Assembly: GCA_963281255.1 (NCBI GenBank) | Contig: OY725499.1 | Coordinates: forward strand, 4,173,148 to 4,237,147 | Direction: 5' to 3' | DNA length: 64,000 nucleotides | Origin: Aphrocallistes beatrix | Taxonomy: Eukaryota; Porifera; Hexactinellida; Sceptrulophora; Aphrocallistidae | Notes under the pieces: model-generated | The model's database searches: none | What the model was told of the DNA's origin: nothing | What the model saw: the letters and a program-made list of their open reading frames with translations, nothing else | Translations under genes and position numbers: made by a program | Part shown: positions 1 to 12,328 of the stretch, piece after piece | Layout: every line of letters begins with the position of its first letter | Position numbering within the stretch: position 1 is the stretch's first letter

Positions 1-2770
1 GTACGAGCAGTGTCTTACTGCTATCGATAGTACTACCTAACACATTTGATAATGCTGTGCTGTTAACGGCTTGTGTGGTTGGATGAGGGGCACAAGGTGT
101 TTGGGTTGGAGTGGTTGGGGTTGGACAGACAGTTTGTACTGAGTGTGGAGAATGCGTAGAAAGTAGCCAAGCTAAATTATAACCTTGACTCATTATCTCA
201 ATCTCTGTCAAAAGGGCTATACTGTTTCTCTCGAGGATTATGTCGAACTCGACATACTGCATAGTAGAATTCACTTCAACTTCTATTGTGTATAGATCGC
301 CTGTACTATTTGTGGTTGTGATGGGATCGGTAGGTCCATCCGTTAAACTGACTCGAGGCGGTAGAATCACGTCTCCAAAGTACATACCTGTGTATCCGTG
401 TATCACGATCGTCTCCACGTTAAACAGCTGAGTCAGTGTTATGACAAAGTGGTTTCTACAGACAAGCATGAAATCTGCAACGTTAGGACAGTCGAATCCA
501 ATGCTGAGAGCATCAGTAATGACGTCTATCGACGGAGTTCCTATAGGAATTTACAGGAAATTATCTCAACGGATGCTGTAGAGTTCGGATGAGATGTAGA
601 AATAGTGATTTCTTTAGCAGAATTAGAATGTATTTCTTTTAATCGAAGACTGCTGGCTATTTTAATGAATATTTTCAAGAATTAAGGTGTAAATTTGAGT
701 TCAAAGTGGATCTATTGATTTGCAACTAGGACATTAGGATCGAGCGATCATTGATCGCAATCCTATTTTGTCGATCGAACGAGGATCGGTGGTCTTTTTT
801 TTCGAATGATCGGATGGAATATCGCGATCTTTTTTATTCCATTGTTGTATTATAATACGTAGTGTCAAGAATTCACAATTGGGATATTTTCCAATATAAA
901 TTTGGTGCAATATTAATAACAATGGGTTGAGATTAGTTAGTTCGTAATGAACCGATATCATACATGCCAACCTGAGCCATGATAAAAGCAGGACGCAGCG
1001 TTGAAATTCGCGGGACATGACGGGACGCAATAGAGAAGTATTATACATGGATTCAAAAAAGGTGGGACATAATAGGGAAATTTCATGTAAAAGCGGGACA
1101 CTCGAGAAAATTAGTTCAATAGAAGAGTGAAAAAAGCGGGACGTCCCGCCAAAAACGGGACAGTTGGCAAGTATGCGATATCCGTATTAGCGGGCCCGTA
1201 AGAAGCACTCCAGAATATCTAGTATTGTTGTATTGGATAGACAAGGTTAGCATAGCAGGGATTCTATTGGGCAGATCTGATTATATTCAGAACAGCTGGA
1301 ATTCATTTTGAACTATCTTCATATAATATTCGTGTGTAGTCATTGTATGCACATTTTTCAAGTTGTTTGTATCTAACCAGAATTATTTTTCTCTGCTTCT
1401 ACATAATGAAACTATGCAGGATTGAATTAAAGGGAATTCATAGAAGATTGAGTTGTTTCATATTGTACGTACAATACGATAACGAGACGTTTGCTATAAT
1501 CTACAAAATGGAATGATATTCAAAGTACTGAAGTCATCGTATCATCTGACCTGATCAATATGATGGAGATACACTACACAGAACCAAGGTAATATACTAT
1601 GCATACACTTTCATTCTTATTGCTTTACGTAACAACCATAGAGAGAGAGTTCTACATTATTCTAAGAGAGAGTCAGAAATCTTATCATTTTGCATAGCTT
1701 ACATTAAATAACGTATTTACTTACCAGTGAGTCCATCCATCAATATTCCTATTCCCCCAGAGCAGTAGAGATAAGAGCTATCGCATATGCCTGTCTCTAA
1801 GTAGACTGGGTCTGTAGGGTTGAAGTCGGGTAGCAGGAAGTACCTGGTGAGGTGGTAGAATATTTGTAGGTTGGATTGAGTGTATTCGTAGCTCAGCACC
1901 TCTCTTTGGATGTTAGGCACTGGACAGCCATACAGCTCGAACTGGAGGCAGTACAGTGTCGAGTTTGTGACGTATCCACCAGTTCTTGTTATCTAAAATA
2001 GCACTCATTAGATGGATACGATGACTCTTTCATATTACATATTTTTACATACAAAATCAGTAAGGGCACACATAGAGTAATAAAATATTTATTTAATTAT
2101 GACGAAAATGAATTTTGTGTATTTTGCATTAAAAAAACTTTAATAAGGTTTCGGTTTCAATTAATTCAGAAGCTTCAGGTATTTCTTTTCATATGTACTT
2201 CACTTTTCTATTAAAAACTGTGTTTTATTCAAACAATTATTAAATAAAAGTATAATTTTTTTTAGTTCGTGGACCCTGTATTCAACTTACTATTATTTTA
2301 TCAGCTAACTGTACAGGAATTCTCAATCTAATCTGTCTATCACCACTCTGTATCGGGTACATCCTACCAGGAATGCCTATGCCTCCCTCACTGCCTCTGT
2401 AGCTGTATCTGACCTCGTACTCTGACAGGTTCAGAGCTGTCTCATTCTGACACCTCGCACTGACTGAGGCAGCTGTTCGTATCTCGATTGCGGTTATGTA
2501 GTAGCCGAGTTGATTCCTGATAACGAGGCTTGAAAGTGCGAATTCTACTGATCTGGAGTTATTCGTAAAAGTCCATGCATTGGTTGTCTCTCCCAACAAT
2601 GGCAAGTCTGCAAGTATCCTCGAATTATCGCTCATTATTTCAGTATAAGCACTTCCCTCTTTTAAGAGAGAAGAGAGGACTGGGCTAGAGCATTGTAGCA
2701 GTTGACTATTCACAAGTGAGGTATAATAGAGTGCAAACAAGAAAACAATCAACTTTTTGTTTCCTCTCAT
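1..2770 (-). CDS. Receptor A: DDR-like ectodomain receptor (partial, 3' end outside window)
   Basis: Three exons read on the minus strand: 2770-2291, 1992-1725 and 540-1 (continues past the edge). Exon 1 starts with a signal peptide (MRGNKKLIVFLFALYYTSL) and holds a beta-rich domain containing NLSEYEVRYSYRG. It ends before GTAAGT at phase 0. Exon 2 begins ITRTGG, passes YCLQFELYGC (the classic end of an F5/8 type C, discoidin, domain) and finishes GGIGILMDGLTG before GTAAGT at phase 1. Exon 3 opens after TATAG as GTPSIDV and carries the second discoidin-like fold (FNVETIVIHGYTG, then LLTEIEIMSQGYNLAWL) and the start of a Thr/Pro stalk. The membrane helix and tail lie outside the window, so presence or absence of a kinase cannot be judged for this copy. 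It is the most DDR-like minus-strand member because it keeps the ELYGC cysteine. Role, by family inference: cell-surface ligand or matrix recognition. Confidence 0.72.
959..1175 (-). mobile_element. 217-bp MITE, 6-bp TSD (copy 1), in intron 2 of receptor A
   Basis: Its ends are inverted: CATACATGCCAAC on the left, and GTTGGCAAGTATG on the right, which reads CATACTTGCCAAC on the other strand. It is flanked by CGATAT on both sides (953-958 and 1176-1181). The body contains repeated GGGAC/GTCCC blocks. A second copy of exactly the same length, in the opposite orientation, lies at 31802-32018 with its own 6-bp duplication. No transposase is encoded. I do not assign the superfamily. Confidence 0.8.
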
Positions 2771-3060
2771 CTTTCTTGATTCTACATACTAGAGAGCACC
2801 ACTTGATTCAATATATATTTAATTCCTTCCAACTTCATTAGTACACTCTATTAAGTGAATTAGTATGCACTACGCACATCTGTTGAACTAGATCATGTGC
2901 AACCCAGGATATTCAGTTACTAAAATTAGATTTGGACATAACTACAAATCTTTTAGGATCAATCTTAATTATATATTATCCAACAATGGATTAAGGATTT
3001 TGTTAACTACATACTAAACAGGTAGAGCTTCTGTGTAATAGAATAACCAAGTCTAAAAAT

Positions 3061-3160
3061 GAATAAAACGAATTTGTTCTTTTAGCTGCCTCAAAGCATC
3101 GTGACTGCTAGAAGTATACTCGTATTAGTTTTGTGTATTTCAAGTAAAAATCGTTTTGAT
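3061..3160 (-). pseudogene. Relic of a receptor C-terminal exon (SSHDALRQ)
   Basis: On the minus strand this stretch reads SSSHDALRQLKE, resembling the conserved family C-terminus (SSYDALKH) without its stop. Closely related relics lie at 9738-9845 and 17518-17625. The one at 17518 reads FSSHDAMKHLK. Nothing upstream is open, so this is the decayed 3' end of a lost receptor copy between A and B. Confidence 0.5.
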
Positions 3161-3314
3161 GTATTAACTTATTATGTATTATGCGAACATTGCTCATAGA
3201 GAGTAAGTTATAGTATGCAATCCATTCTAATTATAGTTTATTTGAGTAACACACAAGTAAATGAGACCATGCACATAACTGTACTAAGATCTAAATGTAA
3301 GAAAATTCATAAAA

Positions 3315-4595
3315 TCAATGTTTCAGAGCATCGTACTCAGAGAATTCTCCTTCTCTGTTAAGAGCTAACTGCTCAAACTCCTTCGGCGAAAATGCTACTT
3401 CTTTGTAAAGTGGATTATCCCTCATATCGTAGTAGAGTGGACTCTCGTTCTGAAGGGAATCCCTCTCGAAGCTAGGTGTCTCACTCCCTTGTTCGATTTT
3501 CTCTTCATCCTTTTCTTCTCGAATCGTATCTTCACAGTTGCTATTAAAACTGTATGTCCGTATTTGTAGCGATGTTTCTGCGGTTTTAGTCCCTGACATT
3601 ATCTCTTCAGTACTCATGTATAAATGATTTTCAGAGAGATTTCCAACTGCATATTGGTTCTCAATTGTGACTATATTTTCACCTAGCTGATTGTCATGTG
3701 TTGTTCTAGTAGAGACATATTGTACAGATTCTATCAAGCTTTCTGAGCTGATGAATGCATAAGGTGCGATTGGACTGGGTAACGCTTGCGAGTGCTTACC
3801 AATAGAAGTTTGTGATGGAGCTGTATTCAAGTTCTTTACCATACTGTGTGTATATGCTGATAGCTTCAATATCTCATTTTGCTGCTTCAACTTCCTATAT
3901 TTGGCGATTGAGTAAATGTTAATTGCGATTGATACGACTAGAATTGCGAGCAATACCGCGATGAGCAGTGAGAGAGTGATTGATATGGTATATCCAGGTG
4001 GAAATTCAGTTGTAGTTGTGTTTGAGGTTGCATTGGGCATCATATTTGTTTGGGATTCAGTTTGCTTCTTGAGCAATAGAGTGTTGCTATATTTCCTTTA
4101 GAAATCCAATATATAATATAAAGGTATAGTTGTAGGCTCCGGGAGGATTGGCCATGGCCTATCAATAAGCTATCAGATGTTAGTATCTCCCATTAAAACT
4201 ACTTAGCATTGGGATACATTCTATCATTGGCTTATATCCCAAATTTGTATACCTTGTCTATACCAATCTCTCTTCCAAGTCTACACTCCTGAAGGTAATT
4301 CTCCATGATAATATATCTCAACATTACTTTACTTAAAATTTCCAATATGACAAAAATATCTCATACGAGTATGTTGTTTCATTTATAGGTCCCACTATCA
4401 AATGATAACTTATGACAAATAGTTGTACTTTTTAACGTAAGTAAATTAATAAAATAAAGGCGATAATTCTATATATAATCAACAGATTAACATAAAACGA
4501 TGAGAATATTCCTTTTTTTTAACTTCAAATAATATATAATCTCACCAGAACCTGGTACAGAGCGTTGAAGTGTAGATAAGGCTATATAAATACAT
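3315..4595 (-). CDS. Receptor B: membrane helix plus tyrosine tail with no discoidin ectodomain
   Basis: The main exon, 4095-3315, encodes a short Asn/Thr-rich segment (NATSNTTTTEFPPGY), one membrane helix (ISITLSLLIAVLLAILVVSI), a basic stop-transfer (KYRKLKQQ) and a tail of about 200 residues with NESPLYYDMRDNPLY and the terminal EFSEYDALKH. It aligns with the tails of C and E. The N-terminal discoidin folds are missing: upstream of 4095 there is an acceptor (CTAAAG) and then no ectodomain. A candidate first exon at 4595-4546 (ATG, reading MYLYSLIYTSTLCTRFW across the junction) ends at GTGAGA and joins in frame. That exon is homologous to the non-coding exon 0 of other members, so the join is inference. 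The alternative start is the ATG ATG pair about 36 nt inside the main exon. It may be a decoy or adaptor form of the receptor, or a decaying gene whose tail is still open. Confidence 0.5.
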
Positions 4596-4599
4596 ATCA

Positions 4600-5990
4600 A
4601 TTTCAAAAATGCTTTTTGTCAATAATGGAAATAGGAGCTGATATATGTAATGCATTTTGTGGCCATCATACAACTCATCGATTTGTTCATGAGATTGTAA
4701 GCATCTGCTTCTATCCTTAATTTGGTCATTTTGGGTGATAAATATCTAAATTATTAGAACATGATTTTGTACGGTTGTAATATGCTTGTGGGTTTGGAGA
4801 ATTGTTGATTTTGTGGAATAATCAGTTTTTACTTGTTGATTTCGTAATATCTATCCAGAAAAATGTATTTTACAACATTCTGAAAGATATCGATTTTATA
4901 AAAAAGTACTGTGTTGATTTTGTAAAATCAATATTTAGTTAAAATCGAAGTACATATAGTACATATATCTATACTGTACTAAAATTATAGTTCTCCCTCG
5001 AAATATCGCCAATCTAATATGACAGAGTTAAAACAAATTACTTCCTCTTTCTAATCACATATCCGGAAATCCCACTTAACTCAGATTAAGTAAAATGTCG
5101 TTGACAGACTTATAGAGATCTAGGAGCTCAAGACGTTCTTTCAAATGTATAATTTTAATCCTGCAAGTGTTTAGAAACTTGAAATTTGGAATAAGACCCT
5201 CTATCATAAGTTATTTACCGATTTAAGCGTATAAAATATGTGTTTGGGACTACGAGCGTATCTCTTGAGGGCTGTGTAATACCCATTAATAGATATTCTC
5301 TGGCTGTCATACAAAGTGGTACGGATGAGACCACCTTCAGTTGTCCCAGCTGGTGTCCACCCTATGGTACAAGATGGAATGGATGACAATATGAGATTTC
5401 TGATAGTAGAAATACAATAATCTCTCCAGACTATTCAAAGCTGCTCACATCACCTCACCTCGTATTACATTGCTAGCATCAATTTTTAAAAATAGCTTAT
5501 TAATTGAATTAAAATCTATTTTATTTATTGCTTTTGACTATCTTTCATTGATGACATTTTAAGATTGATGTCATTATATTCAAGATAATATTAACATGGA
5601 AAGTTGAGCACGAAAGGCAATAATAATGCCTGTTGTACTTTGTCAATTTGAAATGTCCCTTTCTCTTTCCAATCAACGGAATTTAAGATATGCCAACAAC
5701 ATGAACGACGATTAAGTTGTTCAATAATTTAGTTTATTTTGTTCAAGTTATTTTACAAATAAGTTGATGATGATACAAAAACGCATGTAAATGCGAAGTA
5801 AAAATTTGCGATGAAATCAAAGCTTCATTATATGGGAAATTTAAGCTTCGAACGTTAAAATATCACATCAAACCAATTTCAATGGGAACATGTATACATT
5901 AAAATGAACTTATCAGAGTTATCTACATAGTATATACATACAACATAGCCATGTACTACTTGTACAGGTTAACAGGGGTCCTAACAGTAA
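4600..5990. other. Intergenic segment, paralogous to 10760-11340 and 18970-19560
   Basis: No gene recognised. Large parts are repeated in the intergenic DNA upstream of C and D, for example TTGATTTTGTGGAAT near 4808, 10952 and 19163, and the GTCCCAGCTG block near 5343, 11030 and 19247. The segment is part of the tandem duplication unit. A 61-residue minus-strand open frame inside (5204-5389) is not conserved as a frame between the copies. Confidence 0.5.
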
Positions 5991-5998
5991 TTCATAAG

Positions 5999-8900
5999 CT
6001 AATGCTTCAGAGCATCATAGCTAGAGAAGTCTTTGTTGTGAGCAATCTCTACTTCTGGGTAGATCGGATTGTCCCTCATCTCGTAAACTTGACTCTCATT
6101 TTGAAGTCCATCCTTTTCGAGGCCAGGTTTCCTTCCTTCTTGTTCAAGATTCACTTCCTTATTTGGTGTTCGGTCCGTATCTTGATAGTTGCTATCACAG
6201 CTTCTAATCGGAGTTTGTAGCGTCGTTTCTATTGTTTCAATGCTTGTAGTTACATATGTATTATCTGAAGGATTTACTGACAAAGTTTCAATAAAAGGAT
6301 TAATTTTAACTTTACTCATCCCAATAATTTTATCGTGGTTTTCATTATTTAAGTCCATTGGATTTCCTGTGGAGCTTTCTGGTCCTATTGTCGTGTACAT
6401 TTCATCAGGATTGGGTAGTCTGCGTGAGTATTGAGATTGTTCCTGATTAGTAGGTTGTAGGAGAATTCCATTCAAATTTTTTAATACTGTATTATATGGT
6501 TGTTGCTTCACTAAACGTTTTACTTTTCTATATTTAATGGATAGATAAATACTTAATATAGTTAATACTATAATTACCGTTAGTGTTGCACTCAAAATAA
6601 GCCCTAATGTTAGAGTGGAAACTCTGAACGTTGAATTTTCAACAATAATTAAAGTTGTGACTGTTGGAGTTGAAGTAGTGGTCTCTAACGATTCAATCTC
6701 GAACAGTGCTATGTTGATTCCATTACTGAAAACTTCGACTTCACTTAAAGAAAGTATGTGACTCGGAGGAATGTTCATAGAAAGAAATATTTTATCTGTC
6801 GTTCTGTTTATAGGAATTTCTATTGGATAATTGTCAGAACGAAATACGTCACTTATTGAGTCTGTTCGTATATTGGGCTGTATTATGATAATTTCCGGAA
6901 CAACTATCATAAGGAGATTTGAAATTCGCCCATATATTATTATGTGAGACACATTCTCTTGTCCAGTTAGTAGAATTCTCAGTGGATAACTGCAGTTTAT
7001 CGTAGTATCATCACATCTCCATTCAACAGTCATTTGAGTCTCGCTACCACCAGTAGGATTTCCTGGAAAAATTCCAATAATTTGCAGATTCTTGAAGTGA
7101 TCAAAATATTTTATTTATTAAAGCACTATAATTTTTGTTTGTTTGTTCGAATTGTTTGAAGAACAGGCAAATCGTAGAGAAAAATTGGCATGCTGGTATC
7201 AAAGGAGTGCCTGCATTTTTCCAATACCATATGTAGACATTTGTCCAAATTTTGGATGTTGGCTTTGTCCGACAACTTTTCCTATATTTACCATATTTCG
7301 GATGATTTCGAGTCATAGCGGCTAAAAACCGAGACAGCTACAGACAGTACAAGCTTGTACATAAGCAACGGCTGTAGTACAAAACCCCATGATTACATTG
7401 TCATGCACCTAAAATGCCATGAAATCACGTGAATGCTCTAATTCTCCACCTCAAAAGTATCCTTGTGACCTGGTTTCGCACTCAATTCTACAATTTTTCA
7501 AAATATTTCACACTAAAATTTTCACATTTCTCAGGAAAAATGAAATATTTTCAAACCTTTTCTAGCCATTATATATATTTTATAGTTGTTAGTTGTGTCA
7601 TACTCGTACAATTAATTCGATTGTGAGAGTGAACAATAACTACTATATGATAAATATTTTTACAATAGCTAAGAAGAGTAAACAAATTAAAATATGCTAG
7701 AGACTAGCTTTTAATATTGGATTTGGGTTTTTTAGGGGTATATATTCCGAAAATCATATTTTCGAAACATTTCGATAATTTGTTAGTTTGTCTTCGTTAT
7801 ACAATGGATGCATAAAGCGAACAAATTTCTGGTAAAGTAATCAATATAAATAATCAATATTATGCATCTGTATGGGCCTTTTTTGATATTAGCAGGCGGT
7901 TGCAGGGCAACTCTGCGGACAGAAGTGTTTAGCCGCGTTTGCAATGATTCTACTTTAACTACAGTACCTGTGTCCATGAGTCGTCCTCTTCCTCCATAAC
8001 ACACTTCTCCATTACATGTTCCAGTGTAAGTTTCGTCACTTATTAAGTAAGGCTGTGCAATTAGATAGCTTAGTACTGTCACTCTAGGAGTAGTGAATCC
8101 TCTGATTCCGTATCTGACATGAAATACATCATTACTGGTGGGAGGCCTTGATATCTAGATACAGAAATATCACAATAACTAGCTTACTATCACAATTTGA
8201 AAAATGTATTGCAATAGATATCATACAAAATTGAAGAATGTTCATTTTATTTAAATACCAAATAATTGATGGATGTAGAACAGTTAATCGTTCTAGGGTT
8301 CCGAATCATTGGGAGGGATTTGGAATTTAATTATTTTAAATATACTTTCTTACAAGTATATATTTAACTGTATTATTACATAGAGAGTCCCATTAACTTT
8401 AATTAAGACTCACCTCACCAGTCATCCAAATTGATAGCCAAATCATGGACTAAACTGGACCTACGTGCCCTAAGTCAGCGGTTTCCTACCCGGGTCCATT
8501 AGCCCTTTAGTTTAGTGGCGAAATAATCCCCTCATATACTGGATTGGGAAGTGTTTCCATTTTCTTGGATTGGTGATGCTATATAAAATGCTGTGTTACT
8601 CTGTAAGCACACCCAAACCATCTGTGGGAGGGTATAGGCCGGGGTGGTTAAATTTAATATTGGGATGCAAATTGAGGAATTTAGAATATTTGGCTCTACC
8701 TAAGAGCACCTAAATTTATTTGGGAAATAGCACTCCTCTACTGTAGTACTAAATTGAATATCATCATTATTCAGATTTACTTACCGACAGTTCTTCAAGG
8801 ATTATTAATGGACTGATCTCTACTATTATTACAGAATCATTTTCAAAATCCACTGGAGTTATAGATATTTCAAGTTCTCTTAACTGTGCCAATCTGTTAG

Positions 8901-9207
8901 TATTTTCGAGTCTGTACGTGATAGAGTATTCACTTAGATTGGCTTCACTCTCTTGACCTGGAAGCGCTATACCAATGCTTGTAACTACGTAGCGGTATAT
9001 ACAATCCTGAGGGATTATACTTAGAAGTATTTCAAAGTTAGTTTGATTGAGTTCCCAAAACCCAGATTCCGGTGATGCGATGGGAATTGGTAGTATTTCT
9101 CCGCATAGAAATGATTGTGTTTCAGCCAACGGTTCAGTTGCCTGTATTAGAAACTTCTCATTCACCAAATAAAGGAGGATTAGTATGGAAACAAGAATTG
9201 TACGCAT
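5999..9207 (-). CDS. Receptor C: kinase-less DDR-like receptor, type-1 tail
   Basis: Exons 9207-8785, 8154-7968 and 7062-5999 give 557 residues. Exon 1 has a signal peptide (MRTILVSILILLYLVNEKFL) and the first discoidin-like fold (FWELNQTNFEI, YRYVVTSIGI, NLSEYSITYRLEN). It ends LEELS at GTAAGT. Exon 2 runs from ISRPPTSNDV to GTCNGEVCYGGRGRLMDTG, with donor GTACTG, which is weaker than in its relatives. Exon 3 starts GNPTGGSETQ after TTTTTCCAG. It has the second fold (EWRCDD, NCSYPLRILLTGQ, ILSLSEVEVFSNGINIALFE), a short Thr stalk, a helix near residues 354-378 (LTLGLILSATLTVIIVLTIL) and the stop-transfer KYRKVKR. The tail carries YTTIGP, MRDNPIYPEV (NPxY) and the terminal FSSYDALKH. No kinase follows the stop codon. 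Exon borders are consistent with paralogues D and E. Probably functional; ligand unknown. Confidence 0.78.
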
Positions 9208-9299
9208 TTTACACTGTTAATGTAGATTGAATTAGTTGAGTTAGTTACTTATACTCAGAGGATAGCCTAGTGTAATTACGTAGAACTATATCATCTTAC

Positions 9300-9345
9300 C
9301 TGAACCTGGCACAAAGCATTTTAATATCGATGTGAATATATAAAT
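9300..9345 (-). promoter_or_regulatory. 5'UTR exon 0 of receptor C with a start-overlapping uORF
   Basis: The minus strand reads ATGCTTTGTGCCAGGTTCAG and then the donor GTAAGAT (9299 downwards). The acceptor TTAACAG lies at 9214-9220, giving an 86-nt leader intron. After splicing, this upstream ATG (9319-9317) opens a 17-codon frame. It runs over the receptor ATG at 9207 in another frame and stops at TAA shortly after. The same block occurs before D, E, G and I. The upstream limit of the exon is not visible. Confidence 0.55.
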
Positions 9346-9737
9346 TAATTAACTTAATAATGTTTAGTGTGCAACAGAAAATATTACGGAAATTTTCATT
9401 ATGCTTTTTATATTTGTCATACAACTCAATGATTTTCTTTTTTTAAAATGTAAGCATCAGGTGCTGGCTAGTACGTAGAGAATAAAATTATTAAATTACA
9501 TATATATGCAAGTAGTTGTATCTAATCTTGAAATGTATTCATATATCTTTTCTGAGGATATATGTTGAACTAGATCATGTGCAACCCAGGATATCCAGTT
9601 ACTGTGATTAGATTGGACATACTACAAATCTTGTAGTCTCAATTTTAATTATATATTATCCAACAATGGACAAAGGATTTTGCTAACATAAAATCGAATG
9701 GACTCAAGTCTATTAATTAAATTAAATCAAAGAAAAA

Positions 9738-10760
9738 TAATGAATAAAACGAATTTGTTCTTTTAGCTGCCTCATAGCATCGTGACTGCTAAAAGTATAC
9801 TCGTATTAGTTTTGTGTATTTCAAGTGGAAATCGTTTCGCTGTATTAACTTATTTATATAATATCAATCATTATTATATTTAGTGGGTAGGCTAATAGCT
9901 AGTTACGTTTTGCTTGATGTTAGGATTTGGATGATATGAAAATACTTGGTACTAGAAGGCAGCTTACTACAAGGCCGTAGAAGTGAATATTCATTGGATC
10001 TGCAGAGTGGCAGGTCTGTGTTATGCTGTACCGCACTTGTCGCACTATTCCGAACATTACCGTCTGAAGCTCATAAAAAGTGGTGAGGGCATTGCCGTTA
10101 TGTTGATCAATAGTGCTAGTGGTGGAGTTATAAACCTTATTTTTAATTTTAAAAACTAATACAGTTTATAAAAATTAATGATGAGCGTTCTATATATATA
10201 ATCCACCGATGAACATAAACGATGATGCCCACCCAAGAATATGCTTTGGTGTACAATAAAGGCGTATAACTCCTCCAATCACTGAACTAAGTCTATCTTT
10301 TATGATTATTCACTTACCGACATTTCTTCGAATAATATTGGCTTTAATATTGGCTTAATCTACAAGGTTTCATTTTTCTATCGAAGTGTTAAGCAAAGTT
10401 TGCTTATTAACAGCATCAAATTAATGTAATCACTAAATTTGCATGTAATTAATAAGTTGCTAGTTGCATAATATTTGCATTATTAATACCCAATATGAAT
10501 TTATAGTCCAGTAGAACCTCGTTAATACAAACACATTTCGATCGCTCCTGGTGTTCGTATTAACTAAGGATAATTATACAGTTCTTATATCACATGGAGA
10601 TATGCACAGTCCCTGTCTATTGTAAGTGGTCTGCTTCAGAGTTTGTTGAGTGTCCAATTTTTCTCAGGACGCATGATATAAATAGAATATATAATCTTAC
10701 CAGAACCTGGTACAGAGCGTTGGAGTGTAGTTATGACAATAGAAATACATATCAATTTCA
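9738..10760 (-). pseudogene. Relic receptor copy R1 (exon 0, exon 1 end, C-terminus)
   Basis: Reading 5' to 3' on the minus strand, there is an exon-0-like block near 10755 (MYFYCHNYTPTLCTRFW, then GTAAGA). Next comes the 3' end and donor of an exon 1 near 10314-10332 (CTTCGAAGAAATGTCGGTAA). Last is a C-terminal remnant near 9765-9830 (FSSHDAMRQ-like). The middle exons are gone. The same three landmarks recur in the same order at 17518-18970, so the decay preceded or accompanied duplication of this segment. Confidence 0.5.
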
Positions 10761-11374
10761 CAAATTGTTAGTAATGGAAACACTAAGTAGATAATAATGC
10801 ATTTTGTGGCTGTCATACAACTCATCGATTTGTTTAATATATTGTAATCAGCTGCTATCTTAATTCGTCCATTTTGAGTGATAAATATCAAAATTATTAG
10901 AACATGATTTCTACGAATTTTGTACGATATGCCTATGAATTTGGAGAATCATTGATTTTGTGGAATCACCAGTTTGTACTTGTTGATTTCGTAATATCTA
11001 TTCAGAAAATTTCACTTTTCCAGCTGTCCCAGCTGATGTCCGCCCTATGGGTACCAGATGGAATGGATGATAATGTGAGAATTTCTGATAATAGAAAGTG
11101 TAGTAATCTCTCCCTACTATTGAAAGCTATCTCAAACCGTAGTTATGCTTATTGCATTGCTACAAAATTTTTTAAAAATAGCTTAGTAATTGAATTAAAA
11201 TCTACTTTATTTATTGCATTTGTCTATCTTTCATTGATGACATTTTAAGATCGATACCATTATATTCAAGATAACATCAACATGGAAAGTTGAGCACGAA
11301 AGGTAATATGTAGTGATCCCTGTTAGTATATTTTGTCATTTGAAATTTCCCTTCCTCTTTCCAATCAGCGGATT

Positions 11375-12016
11375 GGGATACCGACAATTCGTACCACTTA
11401 ATTTATTATACGAGTACATACAAGTATAATGTTCTACTATTTTAAAATTAAATACTTTAATTCGCTCCAAAACAGAAATGATGTGCCACACTCCTTAAGA
11501 ATTCCATCTTAGTACGATCTTCGTCAAAATAGTGCAGGACTAAATCAATCAGGGCTTGTTCACTTGCTTGAGACCGCTTTCTCTTTGTCGGGGCGTTACC
11601 AGCAAGGAACCTAGCCTGCCTCACTTCACTAACCCCTGCTCACGCTTGAGGGCGGCAATAATTTTCCATATTGTGGGATGGCGGCACCCAACAGTGGCGT
11701 TGAAGCTACGGTGCCATGCTTCCACGGCGTTGGTAGTCCGGGGCATCCCGAAGGGCGTGTCCAAGCGGTAGTTCCACAGGGCGATAGGGAATGTCGTAGG
11801 AGTGTGCGTCCTGGATTTCGGGCACAAGTGGCGCATATCCTGTTTACCACATTCTCTGATAAATCAAATTGTTTCTATTTGTAAACACATACAAGTGGTG
11901 ATTATTGTAATCAGTTAAGAGGGAATAGATTCTAAAATAAGGTTACAACAACAATCCTATTGTATCTTATTTTGTGTTGTAATAACAACAATTGTGGTGC
12001 GAATTGTCGGTATCCC
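11375..12016 (-). mobile_element. MULE-type DNA transposon fragment with TIRs and 9-bp TSD
   Basis: The terminal inverted repeats begin GGGATACCGACAATTCG at 11375 and end CGAATTGTCGGTATCCC at 12016. They match over 23 bases with one mismatch. CAGCGGATT is duplicated at 11366-11374 and 12017-12025, and 9-bp target duplications are typical of Mutator-like elements. The paralogous sites near 5683 and 19575 lack the insert and read straight through to TTTAAGATATG. The element is 642 bp, an internally deleted derivative. The transposase remnant inside is listed separately. Confidence 0.85.
11457..11850 (-). pseudogene. MULE transposase C-terminal remnant
   Basis: The minus strand reads FPIALWNYRLDTPFGMPRTT, then NAVEAWHRSFNATVGCRHPT and IWKIIAALKREQGLV. 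This is the R(T/N)NN.VE.WH signature region near the C-terminus of animal MULE/FLYWCH-associated transposases. A one-base shift after EQGLV is needed to continue into VRQARFLAGNAPTKRKRSQA and on to a stop at 11457-11459. The catalytic DDE region is absent, so this copy cannot move itself. Confidence 0.7.
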
Positions 12017-12328
12017 CAGCGGATTTAAGATATGACAACAACATGAACGACGATTATGACTTGTTGCTTAATAATTTAGTTTATGTTTAAGTTATTTTAT
12101 ACATAATTTGATGATGATACTTTATTTTGAGAGCTCAAAAATACATACAGAGTAAACATTGGTGATGGAATCAAAGATTCAGAATGTGGAAACACATCAA
12201 ACCAATTTCAATGGGAACATTTACACATTAAAATGAACTTATCAGAGTTATCTACATATATACACACATAAAACACAGCCATGTACTACTTGTACAGGGT
12301 AACAGGGGTCCTAACAGTAATTCATAAG

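Noticed and set aside
734..1048. 104-codon minus-strand frame
   Set aside because: It runs across the border of a 217-bp MITE, has no domain, and the second MITE copy does not keep the frame.
5204..5389. 61-codon minus-strand frame as an extra exon of B
   Set aside because: The frame is not conserved in the two paralogous intergenic segments, and no splice partner was found.
11556..11884. Plus-strand frames inside the MULE
   Set aside because: They are antisense to the transposase remnant, which has the recognisable motif.
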